A DNA stretch of 64,000 bases from Megalonaias nervosa (GCA_016617855.1 JAECUM010003702.1:1-64000), one strand, 5' to 3'. Numbered from the stretch's first letter, positions 1-12,660 are shown. Notes: generated by a model from the sequence alone, not told the origin. Translations and numbers: made by a program.

Positions 1-1182
1 TATAGCACAGTACATTGGGTCAATGACTGCATTATGTACCAAACTGTGGTATAGTGAGAATGGCATATGTACCAAATTTTGGTACAGTGGGGATGGCAAG
101 TTTTTTCAAATAATGTTTCTAAAAGGATATAAAGATATAATACCAAGCTTCATATTGCATTCTTTAAACCCATATTTCATACATTTTATCAGTTAAAATA
201 CAGTGGTTTAAATTTGGCCATGGATTCACAGTGGTATTGCATTATATATGGAATCACATTATACTGAAGGGCATTATAACAAGGGAGAGCTGTAACAAGG
301 GAGAGCTGTACTTAAGACCAAATGGGATGCGCATCTTTAATTGACATCCTTAAAATGTCTTTATTATTTGGCACATTTAAAGTGATTGGATTCTGAGAGG
401 GAAAACTGTGAATTTTGGAGCTCTTGATAAGAATTTATTTAATAAATTTGAATTTTATTTTACTCTTGATAAGAATTTATTTAATAAATTCGTATTTTAT
501 TTTACTTCTTGGTTTGGAACTGTTGTTCTTTTTTTTTTAAACATTCAATGGAGTATTTTGTTAACACCACAAGGATAAACTTGCCATACAAAACAGTCTT
601 GATCAAAAACATGTTCCTCATGCATTTAAAATGTATTAAACAGATTAGTGACCAAGATCATTGCAGGGTGTGTTTGATTATATGGCTCCAAATGAAGTAT
701 TTTCATAGTGATCAAGTACTGTCATTTCAAATATGCACAGAATATCCAGAGTTTGTCCCAAGAGCATAGCTTGTATGAATTGAACACATCCTCACAAAAC
801 ATGGATTGCACTTAACAACGGAGCAATATGCTGACATCCTGGAACTAAATGCTTATAATGAAATTTAAGACATTGAAAAGTTTCATAATGTATTTTCAGT
901 CATTTTGTTTGCATAAAATGTGCAGCGTATATCGTGCCAAAATCACTAAGTTATGTTTGATAATATTCCTTTCATTGCAGTAATGGGAACATTTTATAGT
1001 GCAGAAGGGTAGTTTTACCAGTATTATTCCAAGCATATTAGGGGTGTAAGATCAAGTCTTAAAAAAAGTTAGAGAAGTGAAGTTCAGATTGAGTAAAACA
1101 ATAACAGATTTGGGGATCTCTAAAGTACCAACAGGGGTAAAAAGAAATGCATATTCAAGTAACTATCAATACTCCTTTGCAG
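1..1182 (+). other. RIF1: RIF1 intron (3' part) with small tandem duplications
   Basis: No exon is recognised here. The stretch ends in a splice acceptor (CTCCTTTGCAG, AG at 1181-1182) in front of the large RIF1 exon, so it is read as intron. It holds three small direct duplications: a ~33-bp unit containing TGTACCAAA at about 35-101, a 16-bp unit (AACAAGGGAGAGCTGT) at about 278-309, and a ~42-bp AT-rich unit (CTCTTGATAAGAATTTATTT...) at about 421-505. The open frame at 509-769 has no ATG start and no recognisable content. Confidence 0.6.
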
Positions 1183-4100
1183 GCAGTTAATGAGTCCGAG
1201 CCAATTATTATCGACAGTGATAAGTCTGAAAAATCCCCCAACAGCCAGGAAAATAAATGTCAGATGAGGCAAAAGACTGTACGATTTGCAGACGTGGAGT
1301 TGTCCGAAATGTCAGGAAAATCCACCCATAATGCTGATGATTCAAGTCAAGGTACCCAGCCTGACCAAAGAGAAAGTAAGAAAGAGATATCTACGAGAAA
1401 ATCGTCCCCTTCTTCTGAGTATTCTGATGGCTTCACTTCAGCATCTTTATCTCTTGGAGATTCCTCATTAAAGAAAAGTGAGACAGCTTTTGGGACTACT
1501 GCATCTACAGAAGAAGTAGAAAGGGAGGAAAGTCCCAAATCTTCTTCTACTGGAAGGAACATTTTGATAGTCTCTCTCCATTACATAAGTCAATACCACA
1601 GAATTTGCTTGGAGCTTTAGGAAATACATATGAGTCATCAAATAGTAAAACTGGAAGTGGTGAGCAGGATGTAAAAGAGAAAACATCCGATCCATTGCTA
1701 AGCTGGTCTCAGAAACTTAGTGAATTGAGCGAATCTCCTGTACAAAGATCACAATCACCAGATAGAAAATCTCTGGTGGGCAACAGGATCAACTCCTCTC
1801 ATTGGTCGTCTGTACGACGACAGTCTTCACAAGTGAAGTCTCCTCGAAGGTCAAGGCAGAAGAAGGAAGCGAATGAAAATGAGGGTAATCTAGATAAATG
1901 GATCATACACTCACCTAGGAAGGAGCTTGACAATAAAACCAATTCTGTCCCTGTTACCAATATATTGACTGTTGGGTCTGTGGCCATTGTTGAAGAGACC
2001 CAGTCGCCAAAGAAACATGGATGTGGAGGAGGGTCTGGTGTGCATCAGGACTCGCCTACAATTGATGAAACTCCTCCAAAAAAGAATGGCTTCTTTCATG
2101 AAAGCAAAAATGTTAGTAATAGGAAGCTATTTTCAAGTCAGGAAAATGTTGAGACAAATGTAACAGAAGATTCAAACCTAGTGCCAGGCTCACCAGTTCT
2201 TTCACTAAAATCATCGGGTACTCCTGTTTTAAAATTGAAGAGGTTGACAAATGAAGAAATACTCCGTTACAGTCCTTCCAGTAGAGATAGGGAAGGCAAG
2301 TCTAGCAGCACATCTAAAAAATCAAATGTACACTCTCAAAACCAAAACATTGAGGAGAATAGTCATGAACATGACGATTTCTCAGAAATAAAGCCACTGG
2401 AAGAAAATCAAAATGATCCGATCCTACAATCACAGGAATTTGTTCCTTCAAGTGAATCAGATTCTGGCTATAAGCCTAATAAAGACCTTGCTGACCTTGT
2501 TCCTTCCCAAGAACTTATGGAAGTGGATTCCAGTCCAAAGACTGCCGAGTTATCAAAATCTGAGAGCCCAAGCTTACTTAAAAGTAAACCTGAGAATGAG
2601 GACAAAGAAAACGGAGAAAAGTTCAATCCAAATTCTAAAATTCTGTTTATGAAGTTGACTTGCAGTTAAAGCCGATGGAGAAAGAGCCAGAAAAGATGGA
2701 TTCTCTTATGGAGAATCGATTCATCATGAATGGAGCACAAGAAGACTATGATCCTTTTCAGCATGATACCATGAAAGATCCAGCTATTATTTCTCCTAGA
2801 CCAGAAAAGTCCCATTCACAGGGCGATGATTCACATCAGAATACATCAGATGGTCTTCCTGAAAGTGAGGGACTACTAAACGTAGACATCAGGGAGTATG
2901 ACCTACTTGAGAAATCGACTTTGTCTGAAAATTTCCCGAAGCGAGTTAGAAAAAGGAAACAATTGACTCCTCAGAAGAATGCTGGGACAAGACAGGAAGT
3001 TAATAAAAAGAGGCAGATTGGGGCACCCGATGCAAAGAAGAAATTTGAAACTGGCAACAAGACTTCATCTGGAAATATGCCCAGAAGTAAATGTACAGAA
3101 GGTGCTGTAATTAAAGGCAAATATGGCAGTGTCAAGACTCGTCAACAAGGCAAAAGATTTAAAAGTACTAGTCCAAATACTGTGTCTAGTGAAGGCTGTA
3201 TAAAACCTGTGTTAAGAGATAGTGGTAATGACGAAATTGAGCAAATCATAGATAAAGATGATGAAATGGAGCAAACAAAAATGCCAAGTCCAGAACAGCT
3301 AGGTGAAAGAACCCCAGAAAACCGAAATTCTTTAGTGCCACCTGAAAGGAAGAGTACAACAAAGCAAAAGAAGGCCCTAGCTCAAAGAAGATCTCTTGTA
3401 CGTGGAAAAGATGTACTGGTCAATGAAGGAGACTATAATTTAGATTCTGATAGTTCTGGGGATAATAATCCTAAGTCAAGTGTCAAAAGCACTACTGTAG
3501 AAGAAGCCGGTCTTACTTTACTGAAAGATAATGATTCAAGAAAAGCTAAAGAGAAGCTGGACGTCCAAGGTATTAATAATTCTGTTTCCTCTGATGATGA
3601 AATTCCACTAGCACAGTTGTCCTCCGAAAAACAAAGAAGAAACAAAAGGAGTAAGTGTAATGAAAGTTTGTCTCAAAATGACTGTGCTACAGAGTCATCC
3701 TCACTTGCGGAGAGTAATTATGAAAAACAAACTACGAATAAAGAGGAGGAAATGAAGATCTTAGGAGATGGCAATAATAACAGTTTGATTGGTTCATCTG
3801 GAAAAGGTCTGAATGAATCTTCAGTTAAAAAAAGTAGCAAGTTTAAGAAGGCTAAAGTCTCACCTATGTCACAAAGGCTGAGATCCTCTGGTGTTAAACT
3901 GAGGACCCGTGACAAGAATTTGAACTCAGTTATGAAAATTTCATCAAGGCGATCTCTTAGCTTGTCTTTGAAAAAAAATACTCCAAAGGAAGAAAAAGTT
4001 CTAAAGGAAAATAAGGAAGCAGATAAAGAGGATGAGAAACCTCATGAAGGAGAAAAGGTTGGTACTGTTGCAGAAGAAAACAGTATCGATAAAGAGAAGA

Positions 4101-4567
4101 ATTTGGACCAAGAAATGAAAGATGTTTCAAAAGTAACTGATGGTATTCTCAAAGAAGGCAACAAATCGATCGCGACGGAAAGATGTGAAGCCCCAAGTAC
4201 ACCAAGTACTGGACATAATCAAAATCAGACTGATTCTATTAAAAATATGGCTGTTTTAGAAGAAACCCCACGAAAAGCAAGTGACAGTCCAATGGACAGA
4301 TTGGTCTCCATGGCATTTTCTGATAGCAAGTTACTAATGGGATCAAGATGTTTTAGGAACTCGTCAGGATTTGCAAGGAGAAGTATTTTGAAGCATTCGG
4401 CAAAAAAATCCATTGGAGGAACACATTCGCCATTAAAACAGGTGGAATTTCATCCAATAAGAATTACAAGGGTCCTATCTCCAACAGCTTCACCCAGTGC
4501 CAGCATTTTAAAGAAGCGACGTTTGAGTGAAGATGCAACTGTGGATTCTGCTTCCCCACCTGCGAAG
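1183..4567 (+). CDS. RIF1: RIF1 large exon (S/T/K-rich region, two PP1-docking SILK motifs), with two 1-bp frame breaks
   Basis: This is the giant disordered exon of RIF1, the telomere-associated factor that controls replication timing and double-strand-break repair choice by recruiting protein phosphatase 1. The translation is rich in Ser/Thr/Lys/Glu with many SP/TP sites, as in animal RIF1 proteins. A KTVRF motif (1273-1287) fits the RVxF docking class, and SILK occurs twice (4382-4393 and 4502-4513). The identification rests on the following exons, which splice on in phase and match the RIF1 C-terminus. The acceptor AG is at 1181-1182 and the donor is AAG|GTTAGT at 4568. The frame changes twice by one base: near 1563 in a TTTT run and near 2638-2641 in an AAAA run. 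Each looks like one missing base, so the exon reads frame 1, then frame 3, then frame 2. Assembly error or true allelic damage cannot be separated here. Confidence 0.85.
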
Positions 4568-5605
4568 GTTAGTTAAGTTTGGGGTTTTTTTTCTGTTGGC
4601 CTTGTGGAATTGACTTTTCTTGCTTAAATCTTGACAAGTGAAAGCTGTATTCTCAAGTTGGAACAACTGTTAAAAATTGAGGACTCAGCTAAAATTATTT
4701 AATTGTATGGCTATAAAAGAAAGAAGTAAAACAAAAGTGGTAGGGAGCTTGAATAGCAGCTTGAGTAATCTATTTAGGGTAGGAACATTATTGTAATTGT
4801 TTATTAATTCTGGGATTTTGTTTTAATAATAATATTTACTGCAGTTATGAGGAAGAGAAAGTGATCCAGTGCTTTAATGATTTTAGCTACATTATTTGGG
4901 GGGGGGGTATGCTTGGGCAGAACAGGTTAATGAAGTTCCAAGTCCCTTCCCATGTGTTTGTTTAGCATGTTTAATTGATTGAAAGTTATGTAAATTATTG
5001 CCCCATTTCCTTTGTGCAGATGTTGCGAATTCTTTCCCACTATTCATCATACCAGATATTTTTGAATTTTTTCGTGCAATGCAGATTAACATCACATGCA
5101 CTTGTAAATATTCATGCCTACTTAGAACCCCTATTGTGTACCAAAAAGTACACATGTCAAAATTAAATTCTGCACTGGTCTGCAGTTGATACCTTTCTAG
5201 AAACTGAAACTGCTTTTGCATCAAGCCTGCAAGCACTGGTATGCCAGTATGGCTCTTCAGCGAATCAGGTGTGCTTTTTTTGTTGATTTCGTGTACATTT
5301 TTACAACATGGCTTAATTACCTTATGTATTTAATATACTACAGGCCTTGATATAGAGCAAAAATTAAATCAGAAAAGATGCAGTTTGATTGTGGAGAAAG
5401 GCTCTAAAGAAACGTTTACACATCTCCCCTTAAATTTAGTTTGACTAGTCTTTTGCCCAAAAAAGTTTATGCCATCAGATTTGACTAGTCAGTATAAACG
5501 CTCAATATTGTCATGGTTTCTCCCACTGCAAAATTTAAATCCTTTTGCTTGCCTACGGTTTTTATAACCTCCTTGAATTTGTGAATAGTTGGTTTCCATA
5601 ACAAT

Positions 5606-5636
<31 letters not shown>

Positions 5637-5883
5637 GTAATTTCAATAAAGTTGGTCTTACCCTTGGAAAGTTTTTGAATTCATATGGGGGTATAAATTT
5701 TTTTAAATTCAGAATTTTTATTCATGTATTTTCCAAAAATAATAAATCAGCTGGGATAAAACTGAATGAAATTATATCTGTGGTTAAAAGATGTGTTTGT
5801 TAGCTGCTGGGTGTGCAAATTGCATTTGCAAAAAAAATCACAGCAACAATAACAAAATTAATATTATTAATTTACTCTTGCAG
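4568..5883 (+). other. RIF1: RIF1 intron with (AAT)n microsatellite
   Basis: The intron lies between donor GTTAGT at 4568 and acceptor CTCTTGCAG ending at 5883, and its phase is 0. It contains a G run at 4899-4907 and an (AAT)n tract at about 5603-5636. No other element was recognised. Confidence 0.8.
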
Positions 5884-6021
5884 CAGAGAAGGGTGTCCTT
5901 TGCAGAGCCACTGGTGGAGGTTTCAGATGATGTTATCAACATTGTACAAAATGAGGGATGCCAACCATTGTCTACAGTAATCATAAACTTAGAGTCAAAG
6001 GCCACACCAACAACTGATAAG
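5884..6021 (+). CDS. RIF1: RIF1 exon carrying the RVSF PP1-docking motif
   Basis: The exon starts QRRVSFAEPLVEVSDDV. RVSF lies at 5890-5901 and follows the SILK motif that ends the previous exon. SILK followed by RVxF is the PP1-binding module at the start of the animal RIF1 C-terminal domain (conserved region I). The flanking splice sites (TTGCAG| and AAG|GTTTGT at 6022) keep phase 0 on both sides. In RIF1 family proteins this motif brings PP1 to counteract DDK phosphorylation of MCM at origins. Confidence 0.92.
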
Positions 6022-6360
6022 GTTTGTAGATGTCAAAGATAGTTGCTTGTAGGAATTGTATTGTTTGCTATTCCTTTTATATAGCAAGTTGGGAAAATCT
6101 GCCTAGTTTTGAGACATTCATCCAGCTACAAAAACTCCAAAATACTATATTTTTTTCTCCGTTAAATGTGGACACTTCAGATTGGTTTGACCTACAGAGA
6201 TTTAATTTTTTGTCACTGGTTATGGCAATTCATTGCATTTAAAGACATTTCAGCAACTCTTTTGTCAATCTCATCATCAGGAAATGTTACTGGATGCCAT
6301 TATTTAAATATATCTCCTTTTAGTTCAGATTATACTTGATAAATCTGAGAGTGAAGTGTT

Positions 6361-6600
6361 GATCTAACAGCTGCCTTGCTTGGTGCTCAGCATTAAGAGG
6401 TTAGTGTTATACTGTTCGGCCTGGTATCAGGATAATGTGACTGGGTGCGATATCATGCTACATCATGCTACGTGTCTGCAGCATGATGCCCCAGTGCTAG
6501 ATGTCACTATAAACTGCCACACTGCAGACATCATAGTGATATGACTGAAAAATTGTTAAAGCTATGTTAAAATTCCAAATCACACACACACACACACATT
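6361..6600 (+). repeat. SINE family A copy, head-truncated, with (CA)n tail
   Basis: The body matches the minus-strand copies at 13650-13945 and 27215-27515. Shared blocks include CTAACAGCTGCCTTGCTTGG, TCAGGATAATGTGACTGG and ATGATGCCCCAGTGCTAGA. It ends in a (CA)n tail at about 6582-6598. The tRNA-like head seen in the other two copies is missing, so this copy is truncated at its 5' side. It sits inside the RIF1 intron 6022-6860. Confidence 0.75.
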
Positions 6601-6860
6601 AGTGTTGATAGCTACAGGATCACACATGCAAATATCCAGTCTAGACTTAAAAACTGGCGATATCTCAAAACAGAAACTTGCGCTTCCAAGAGTGCTTGAT
6701 TAAACTATTTTCCTTAGTTCACATCATTTCATTTACAGCTCTTGGTTGGGGGGGGGGGGCAGCATTGCAAGTTTCACATTGTAGTTGTAGAATCCTCAAA
6801 ATTGCATTACTAGTCGTAATTTTATATCTGACCGTGAAGTGATTCATTTTCACATTTCAG

Positions 6861-7129
6861 ATTTTAGTTGGTACAGCTTTCACCACTCCAACAGAATCTG
6901 ATACCCCAACCTCTTTAAGCAACAGCAAAAGAGACATCCCTTTCTCGGATCCTTGTAGTCTTACCCCTTCTAGCAGTGGAAGAAAGGACCTTCAACCTAC
7001 CCAAAGTCAGAATTCGTATCAGAGTACACAGGAGTCCCAGTTGAACAACAGTGAGCCAATATGTCCAGACTTGTTGACTTGTCCAGAAAACATTGAGAAA
7101 GTCCTTCCCCAGCTGACATCATCCATTTG
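6861..7129 (+). CDS. RIF1: RIF1 exon, linker leading into the C-terminal DNA-binding domain
   Basis: The exon begins after CATTTCAG (AG at 6859-6860) and ends TTTG|GTAAGT at 7129, in phase 2. The first part is S/T-rich linker. The end reads ENIEKVLPQLTSSIW, with the Trp codon split across the splice to 12102. The block 'I-LPQ-TS-W' directly before 'RGLGQL' is a conserved landmark of animal RIF1. A 25-bp tandem duplication (ATAAATTTGGAGGATAACAG...) lies just inside the next intron at about 7154-7204. Confidence 0.9.
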
Positions 7130-9221
7130 GTAAGTTGCAAGAGGTCTTTTTTAATAAATTTGGAGGATAACAGACGAGATAAATTTGGAGGATAACAGAC
7201 GAGACCATTGTTGTAACTGTAGAGCAATATCTTCACTATGTACATGTGATTTACTGCAAAGATTTTATTACTGTAGTTTTTATGGAAATGTGAAAAAAAT
7301 AAAATTCATGCTGCATTTAATGAAAATTTGAGTTTTTCTAAAAAAATGCAGTGTACCAGAGTTCTATAAATTTATTACTTGCATATGATCTATCAGAAAT
7401 GTGCTTGACTTTACAACAAGGTTGTAAATTAAGTTTCTTCCATCTTCCTTACTGTCTAAAACAGAAACACATTAGTTTTGTGCTGTCTGTAATCAAGATG
7501 ATCAAACCAGACTGAGCTACAGAAGATTGAACACATCATTGCAGAATGGTATTTCTTGTATGGAAGAATTCTACAGTTGAGGTATTGTGTTGTTTGCATG
7601 TATGATACGCCACGTGACTCATGAATACTTCCAGAAATGTGAACCTCAACCAAAATGCAAACCTCTCCCATTTTCACTAATGGTGGAACATATTCTTGTT
7701 CTTACATTGACTTACATTGTGTGAGAAAAAAGTTTTTTTTAGGTGAACTCAATTATGAATCTTATTGATGATGGTGCCACCGGAGAAAATCATGGACATT
7801 TTTAAAAAAAATGCAATTTATGTAATAAAAAGATCATTTGACCCTATATTTTAGAGTTTTATATTTTTTACTTTTATATATTTGGTATAACTTATAAGAT
7901 TTTGCAGGGCTCAGGAAAATGATTTCCAAGTACTTGTCCCTGAAATAGTGAATTCCAAGAGTTACTCACACGTCATCTTTCTCAGTACAGTACACTTCCA
8001 CTACACTACTTAAAAAAGCAAAACCCCAACCCCCCCAAAACAAAAAAAAAAAAACAGTACCCAACCCAAATTTTTAATTAAAATAGGTTGACCTTATGAA
8101 AGTCTTAATATTTTCGGTGAAGATAGTGGGTTAAAAACCGTACTAAGACAGAAAATGATATTACAGATTTATACTAATAGACTAGGAGAAATTGTAGTTG
8201 CATGCCTAGCCATTGATTTTCCAATGGTGTTCATGTTTACAGTGACACCATCCAGTAATATAGGTGTCATTTAATTGTGGAGAAACCATTCTTTTCAGTG
8301 AGCTATCACACATCTGCATGAGCTGGACATGTGGCTGTGTTATTCTCACCCCAGTTTACTGGTATTTTCATGACTACTGCTTTCGTAATACATTGCCACA
8401 CAAGAGCAAAGATGGCAGTATATATTTCTATAAGTACGTCATTAGTTTTCACATGAAAAAATGTTGCTAATTTACATTTGAAAGATTAATTCTCTCTCCA
8501 CAATTTTCCCTGAAATTGTGTACTAAACAATCCATTGTAGTCAAACATTCATTTTGAATGAGCTGCATTGTGAAACAAAGGGAAGATTGTTGATTGGTCA
8601 AAAGAATTGGAATGTTTCTACACCGTGAACCCAACATTATGCTTTAAATAAATATTACTATGGCATGCATTGTGTGAAAGTTGACATGAATCATAGGTGC
8701 TGAAAATACTTCTAATATAAATAAAAGATTTTCTTGTGAAAAATGTAATTACATCAGAGAGCTCGACAGGACTTTTTTTGGTAAAACTAGGAGTCCCACC
8801 AGCAAATGTTGCAGTCCCCATAAGCATATTGGGCACAACTGAAGTGGCTAAATGTTCAGATGAAAAGAACAAGTTGATGTCTGAGTTTTCCAAATTCTTT
8901 ACACCAATGGTAAATAGCTCTTGTTTGTCCATTAGAGTGAGACTGAATTTTGTCAGTTCAAGGAAAGGCCTTATATTCCAAACACTAAAACCTGGCATCA
9001 CACACTTTCTTACACTTGACTACTATTCCACCTGAACTAACAGTTCTAGCAACTCAGCACTCTTCTGAATTTCATTACAATCTTCATCAATTTGCCATTG
9101 ATCCCAAAAATATTTATCCTAATTTTACAGACGGCATTTTGTCAAAGTCTTAACATGTCTTGATTTTGAGGTCGCATGGACTACTTATTCTGCTACACTA
9201 GCAAACAAACACAATAATTTG

Positions 9222-9545
9222 CTAAAGTTCTGATGTACTCTTTTAATGACCACATATACATCTCTGGGTCTTTTTGCCTCTGAATTCAGTCATTGTAAAA
9301 TATCAGCACATTTTCCCACAACTCAGCAGCTAGTTGAAGACTTTGAACATGTTGCCCAGCTATGCCCTCATGGGTTATGTTCGTTTGAGATACTCTTATA
9401 ATGACATGTACATCTGGGGGCCTTTCAGCCACTGAATTCTTTCATTGTAAATACCAGCACAGCTAAATGATCAATTGATAACACATATTCCCACTCAGTA
9501 GGTGGTTGAAGCAGGACTGGCAAGTCCTTGAATTTACCACCCAGC
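9222..9545. repeat. Diverged tandem duplication, about 160-bp unit
   Basis: Two consecutive blocks share the order 'TGAC-ACAT-TACATCT-GGG-CTTT', 'CTGAATTC-TCATTGTAAA' and 'ATA-CAGCACA', followed by 'CCACAACTCAG'-type and 'GTTGAAG' words. The first copy is at about 9222-9370 and the second at about 9380-9545. No function is visible. It lies in a RIF1 intron. Confidence 0.5.
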
Positions 9546-10294
9546 TATTATGTGCGTGTGGAGGACTTGTGCCTGATTTTCTGCATCCCAGGTAAAAAAA
9601 TTGCTTCCAAATACACGTGATTTAGCATTTCCGAGACATGTACATGCTTACAGAAATATTTGCTGGTGTCTTTATTTTTAGTATGTGTATATCAGTGAAG
9701 CACAAGTCTTGAAATGCTGATGACCTGAGCAAGTGTAACATTATGACCAGAGAAAAAGTATTAAAATAATGTTGACATTCCTTGGGTCTTAAGTTCTTAG
9801 AGGTCTATATGGTAAAAAATATATTAGTTCCTTGAAATGGAAAATTTATGTTAAAATGACACTAAGGAGTAAATATGAATGCCATTTAGAAATCATGGAC
9901 AAGGCGTGAAAGTGCCACATGATTTTTTGAATTCAGCCCATTTTAATATCAAGTTTGCATTGGGTATGTGCATGAAAAGGTCATCTTTCTTTGTGACAAC
10001 CTACATTGAACAAGTTGAGCTATATAACCAAAAGTAATTGATGCATGCTAGACAAAATGCATGCAGATTTGTTTTCAAAATGAGTCTGCATCTACGTAGC
10101 CAATGGACAATTAAGTACTGAAGTTTTACTTGGCCCAGCATATTTTTACCTGGTCATGATGGGCGGTTTTCCTGAGCTCTGCTTTTATCCTTGTCATGTT
10201 TGACTGCATATTTACATTTTTTTAAATAATCTTTCTAATGACTTTTGCCATTTTTTGTTTACATTTTTAGAACACAAATTTTTATTTTGCACTA

Positions 10295-11561
10295 CAGTGG
10301 TCCCCCTCTTATACGGCCACTCCTTTTGTACTGGGAAGGTGGCCTTATAAGACTGGTGGCCTTTCCAGAGGGGGACTAAATTTTTTGTGAGGAGTATATG
10401 TAATGTACATAGTAAGAAAGCTACATACTTCAAAGCATTTAATATCTTCGTTTAAAAGTAACATTAATTATTAAAAGGTTCTTCTTCTTATAATAATGGA
10501 CTTATTTCAACGGAATATACATTAATAGTTGTTATTCTTCGCGTAAGCGTGATATGTGAGCAGGTATTGTTGTCACGCACATTGCAAAACCATTCAAAAA
10601 CGTCATTTAAATCTTGGTACATAATTCTCTTTCCATTTGGGCCATTTTCCCCACTGCTGCTGAATAACCTCCTTATTGGTTGCGATGTTGTTTATTCGAG
10701 TCTTTTCAACATAAAATTGTTTTGTTCGAATCTTTTCTACATAAAATTGTTCGGCAAGTCCCCCCTCCCCACCTCACCTGATGTTGTCGAGTAGAATAAC
10801 CGACTTATAAAAAAATACATCTCCATTTACATGATGACATGTTAATGATGTTAATGTTTGGTAATGATTTATTCGGATGTTGCTAACTGTATGCAATTTA
10901 ATTATGCTGACGAAACTTTTGTAGAGTGGACGAAATACCTTTTTCATAAAGGAAGTGATAAATGTGTTGTCACGTGATTTTTCGGTCTTTGTGTGGTACC
11001 CTGTTTTGTTCAAGGTTAATTTCTCTGTGTGTGTGTTAATGCACAAAATCTACTTTTACTAAGCCCATGTTGACCCTGTTATGATCTTGACAATTATGTC
11101 TGGTTGTAATCATCAAAGAGAAGAACTCGACAGATGTGTGAAGCCCAAAACACTATAGCCCAAAACTCTATCATAACATTGTTGAGCCCATTTCCTGTAA
11201 ATGTCGGCTTTTATAGACAATGATATAATATTAATCTTAGTGTTACATGTACTTTAGTCAACACTTCTTTCAGTAACGGAAACTTGACATTGGGATTCAT
11301 GTATCGATGATAGAGATAATCTGATTACTTAGTCACAATATGAATTAATTATTGGTTCTGGATACATTTGAAATAAAAAGTGGCCACACGTGAGGGGAAC
11401 AGTTTACACGTTTGTACTAATATGCTGGCCGCTGGTAGCGTTAAAGGGGTGGCCGTTCTTGAGGGGTACTTTTGAACACAAACTTGTCGGTGCCAAGGGA
11501 TTCAGGCCATAAGAAGTGGGTGGCTGCTGGTCAGGGGGGTTGTTCAAGAGGGTGACTACCG
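10295..11561. mobile_element. Pogo/Tigger-like DNA transposon relic (non-autonomous)
   Basis: The left end, after TA, reads CAGTGGTCCCCCTCTTATAC. The reverse complement of the right end reads CGGTAGTCACCCTCTTGAAC before TA, so the ends are imperfect inverted repeats at TA dinucleotides. Both subterminal regions carry 'GTGGCC' words and 'GAGGGG' blocks. No transposase reading frame was found in the ~1.27 kb, which suggests a decayed or non-autonomous copy. The exact boundaries are uncertain because the right terminus is degenerate. Confidence 0.5.
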
Positions 11562-11794
11562 TATATAGTAGGATTGTTCTGACATGCTGTTAAACCCTAT
11601 ATGTACATATGTGAATATGTACATGCTTAAAGAAGTTTGTCTATTTGACACAGATGCCCCCTGCCAGTATGATGCATTTGAAGGGCAAACAGGGGCAATA
11701 ACTCTTGCATTTTTTAAAAATACATACAATGAAGTAGAAGGTTAGTTTTGAATGGTACTTTCACTTTATTTGGCTATATCATGCTGAAGAAATG

Positions 11795-11915
11795 GGAACT
11801 AGTGCCTTTCCTAAGGACACGGCAAGGCAGCCAACCTGGGCTAGTATTGAACCTGTGAACCTTGGATTATGAATTGGATTCTATACCAGCTGAGCTACTA
11901 TGGATATCCTTTGTC
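11795..11915 (-). repeat. tRNA-derived SINE family C fragment
   Basis: Read on the minus strand it starts with a tRNA-like head (TAGTAGCTCAGCTGGTATAG, an A-box-like segment, followed by GGTTCAATAC, a B-box-like segment). It ends in the conserved tail 'AGTGCC-TTCCTAAGGACAC' as seen on the plus strand. The same tail occurs at 12548 and 48680. This is a pseudo-tRNA head, not a functional tRNA gene. Confidence 0.55.
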
Positions 11916-12101
11916 TAGAAACAATGTTTCAGTGATACCTATTCACCCACCAGATTAGGACCATATGTCATAATCTCTTGTTTGCTAGGTTTGTGGTCAT
12001 ATCTCAGTCCTTTGCTATTTGCAAGTTTAATTCTGTAACTCTTGTCTACACCTCATAGCAGGATATTGAGCAGGCTATATAATGTCTCTTTTTACTTTTA
12101 G

Positions 12102-12322
12102 GTCCAGGGGTCTGGGCCAACTCGTAAGAGCTCGAAACATCCACACGATAGGCGACCTTTCAGCCCTGACAGAGTCTGAGGTGCACAATTTGCCAATCAG
12201 ATCGCCCAAAGTGGCAACAGTCAGGAAAGCACTGTACAGTTACAAACAGCTGATGGATGTAAAGCGTGCAAAGATGTCTGTGTGTATTACACAGGAGGCT
12301 AACCAGCAGGAACAAGTTAAAG
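12102..12322 (+). CDS. RIF1: RIF1 exon: C-terminal DNA-binding domain (conserved region II)
   Basis: The exon encodes SRGLGQLVRARNIHTIGDLS followed by a helix with LPIRSPKVATVRKAL. This is the hallmark conserved region II of vertebrate and invertebrate RIF1, a small helical domain related to the bacterial RNA polymerase alpha C-terminal domain, which binds DNA. It is the strongest single piece of evidence for naming the gene. The acceptor is TTTTAG (AG at 12100-12101) and the donor AAAG|GTAGGA at 12323, giving phase 2 in and phase 1 out, consistent with both neighbours. Confidence 0.95.
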
Positions 12323-12547
12323 GTAGGAATTTGGATTCCTCTGGAATTGAAGATGTAAGACAATTCAGATTTACATGTAACCTGTTTAATTTTTATGGGG
12401 ATAATATAGATGGGATCATTGATTCTACTCAAGTTTACTTTTAAAGGATCAGTTTTTACTTAGCTAACCTTGTATAAATGGGTTTGGTTTTGGTGTTTTA
12501 AGGTCACATTAATAAAAGTTGGCTATTTAGTTCAGAGGCCAATGGAG

Positions 12548-12660
12548 TAAAGTGCCTTGCCCAAGGACCACCACAGTACTCTATCGAGGCTTACCTAATG
12601 GTCCGATTTGAACATGCAGCCTTTTTGTACACAAGTCTAGCAAGCTTATCACAGGGCATC
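12548..12660 (-). repeat. SINE family C fragment
   Basis: The plus strand reads AAAGTGCCTTGCCCAAGGAC and then a GATTTGAACATGCAG segment that resembles a reversed degenerate B box. It shares its tail with the copies at 11795 and 48680. Confidence 0.45.

Larger units (their letters stand above)
7130..12101 (+). other. RIF1: Long RIF1 intron with repeats
   Basis: This 5-kb intron is bounded by GTAAGT at 7130 and TTTACTTTTAG ending at 12101. It contains a diverged tandem duplication (about 9222-9545), a pogo/Tigger-like relic (10295-11561) and a SINE family C copy (11795-11915), listed separately. Two overlapping opposite-strand open frames at 8618-9035 show no recognisable protein content and are not called as genes. 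Confidence 0.75.

Noticed and set aside
509..769. Open frame upstream of the RIF1 large exon
   Set aside because: It has no ATG start, no recognisable motif and no splice context. It lies in what is best read as intron.
8618..9035. Overlapping opposite-strand open frames inside the long RIF1 intron
   Set aside because: Neither contains recognisable domains. They overlap each other almost fully, as chance frames do, and there is no splice or promoter context.
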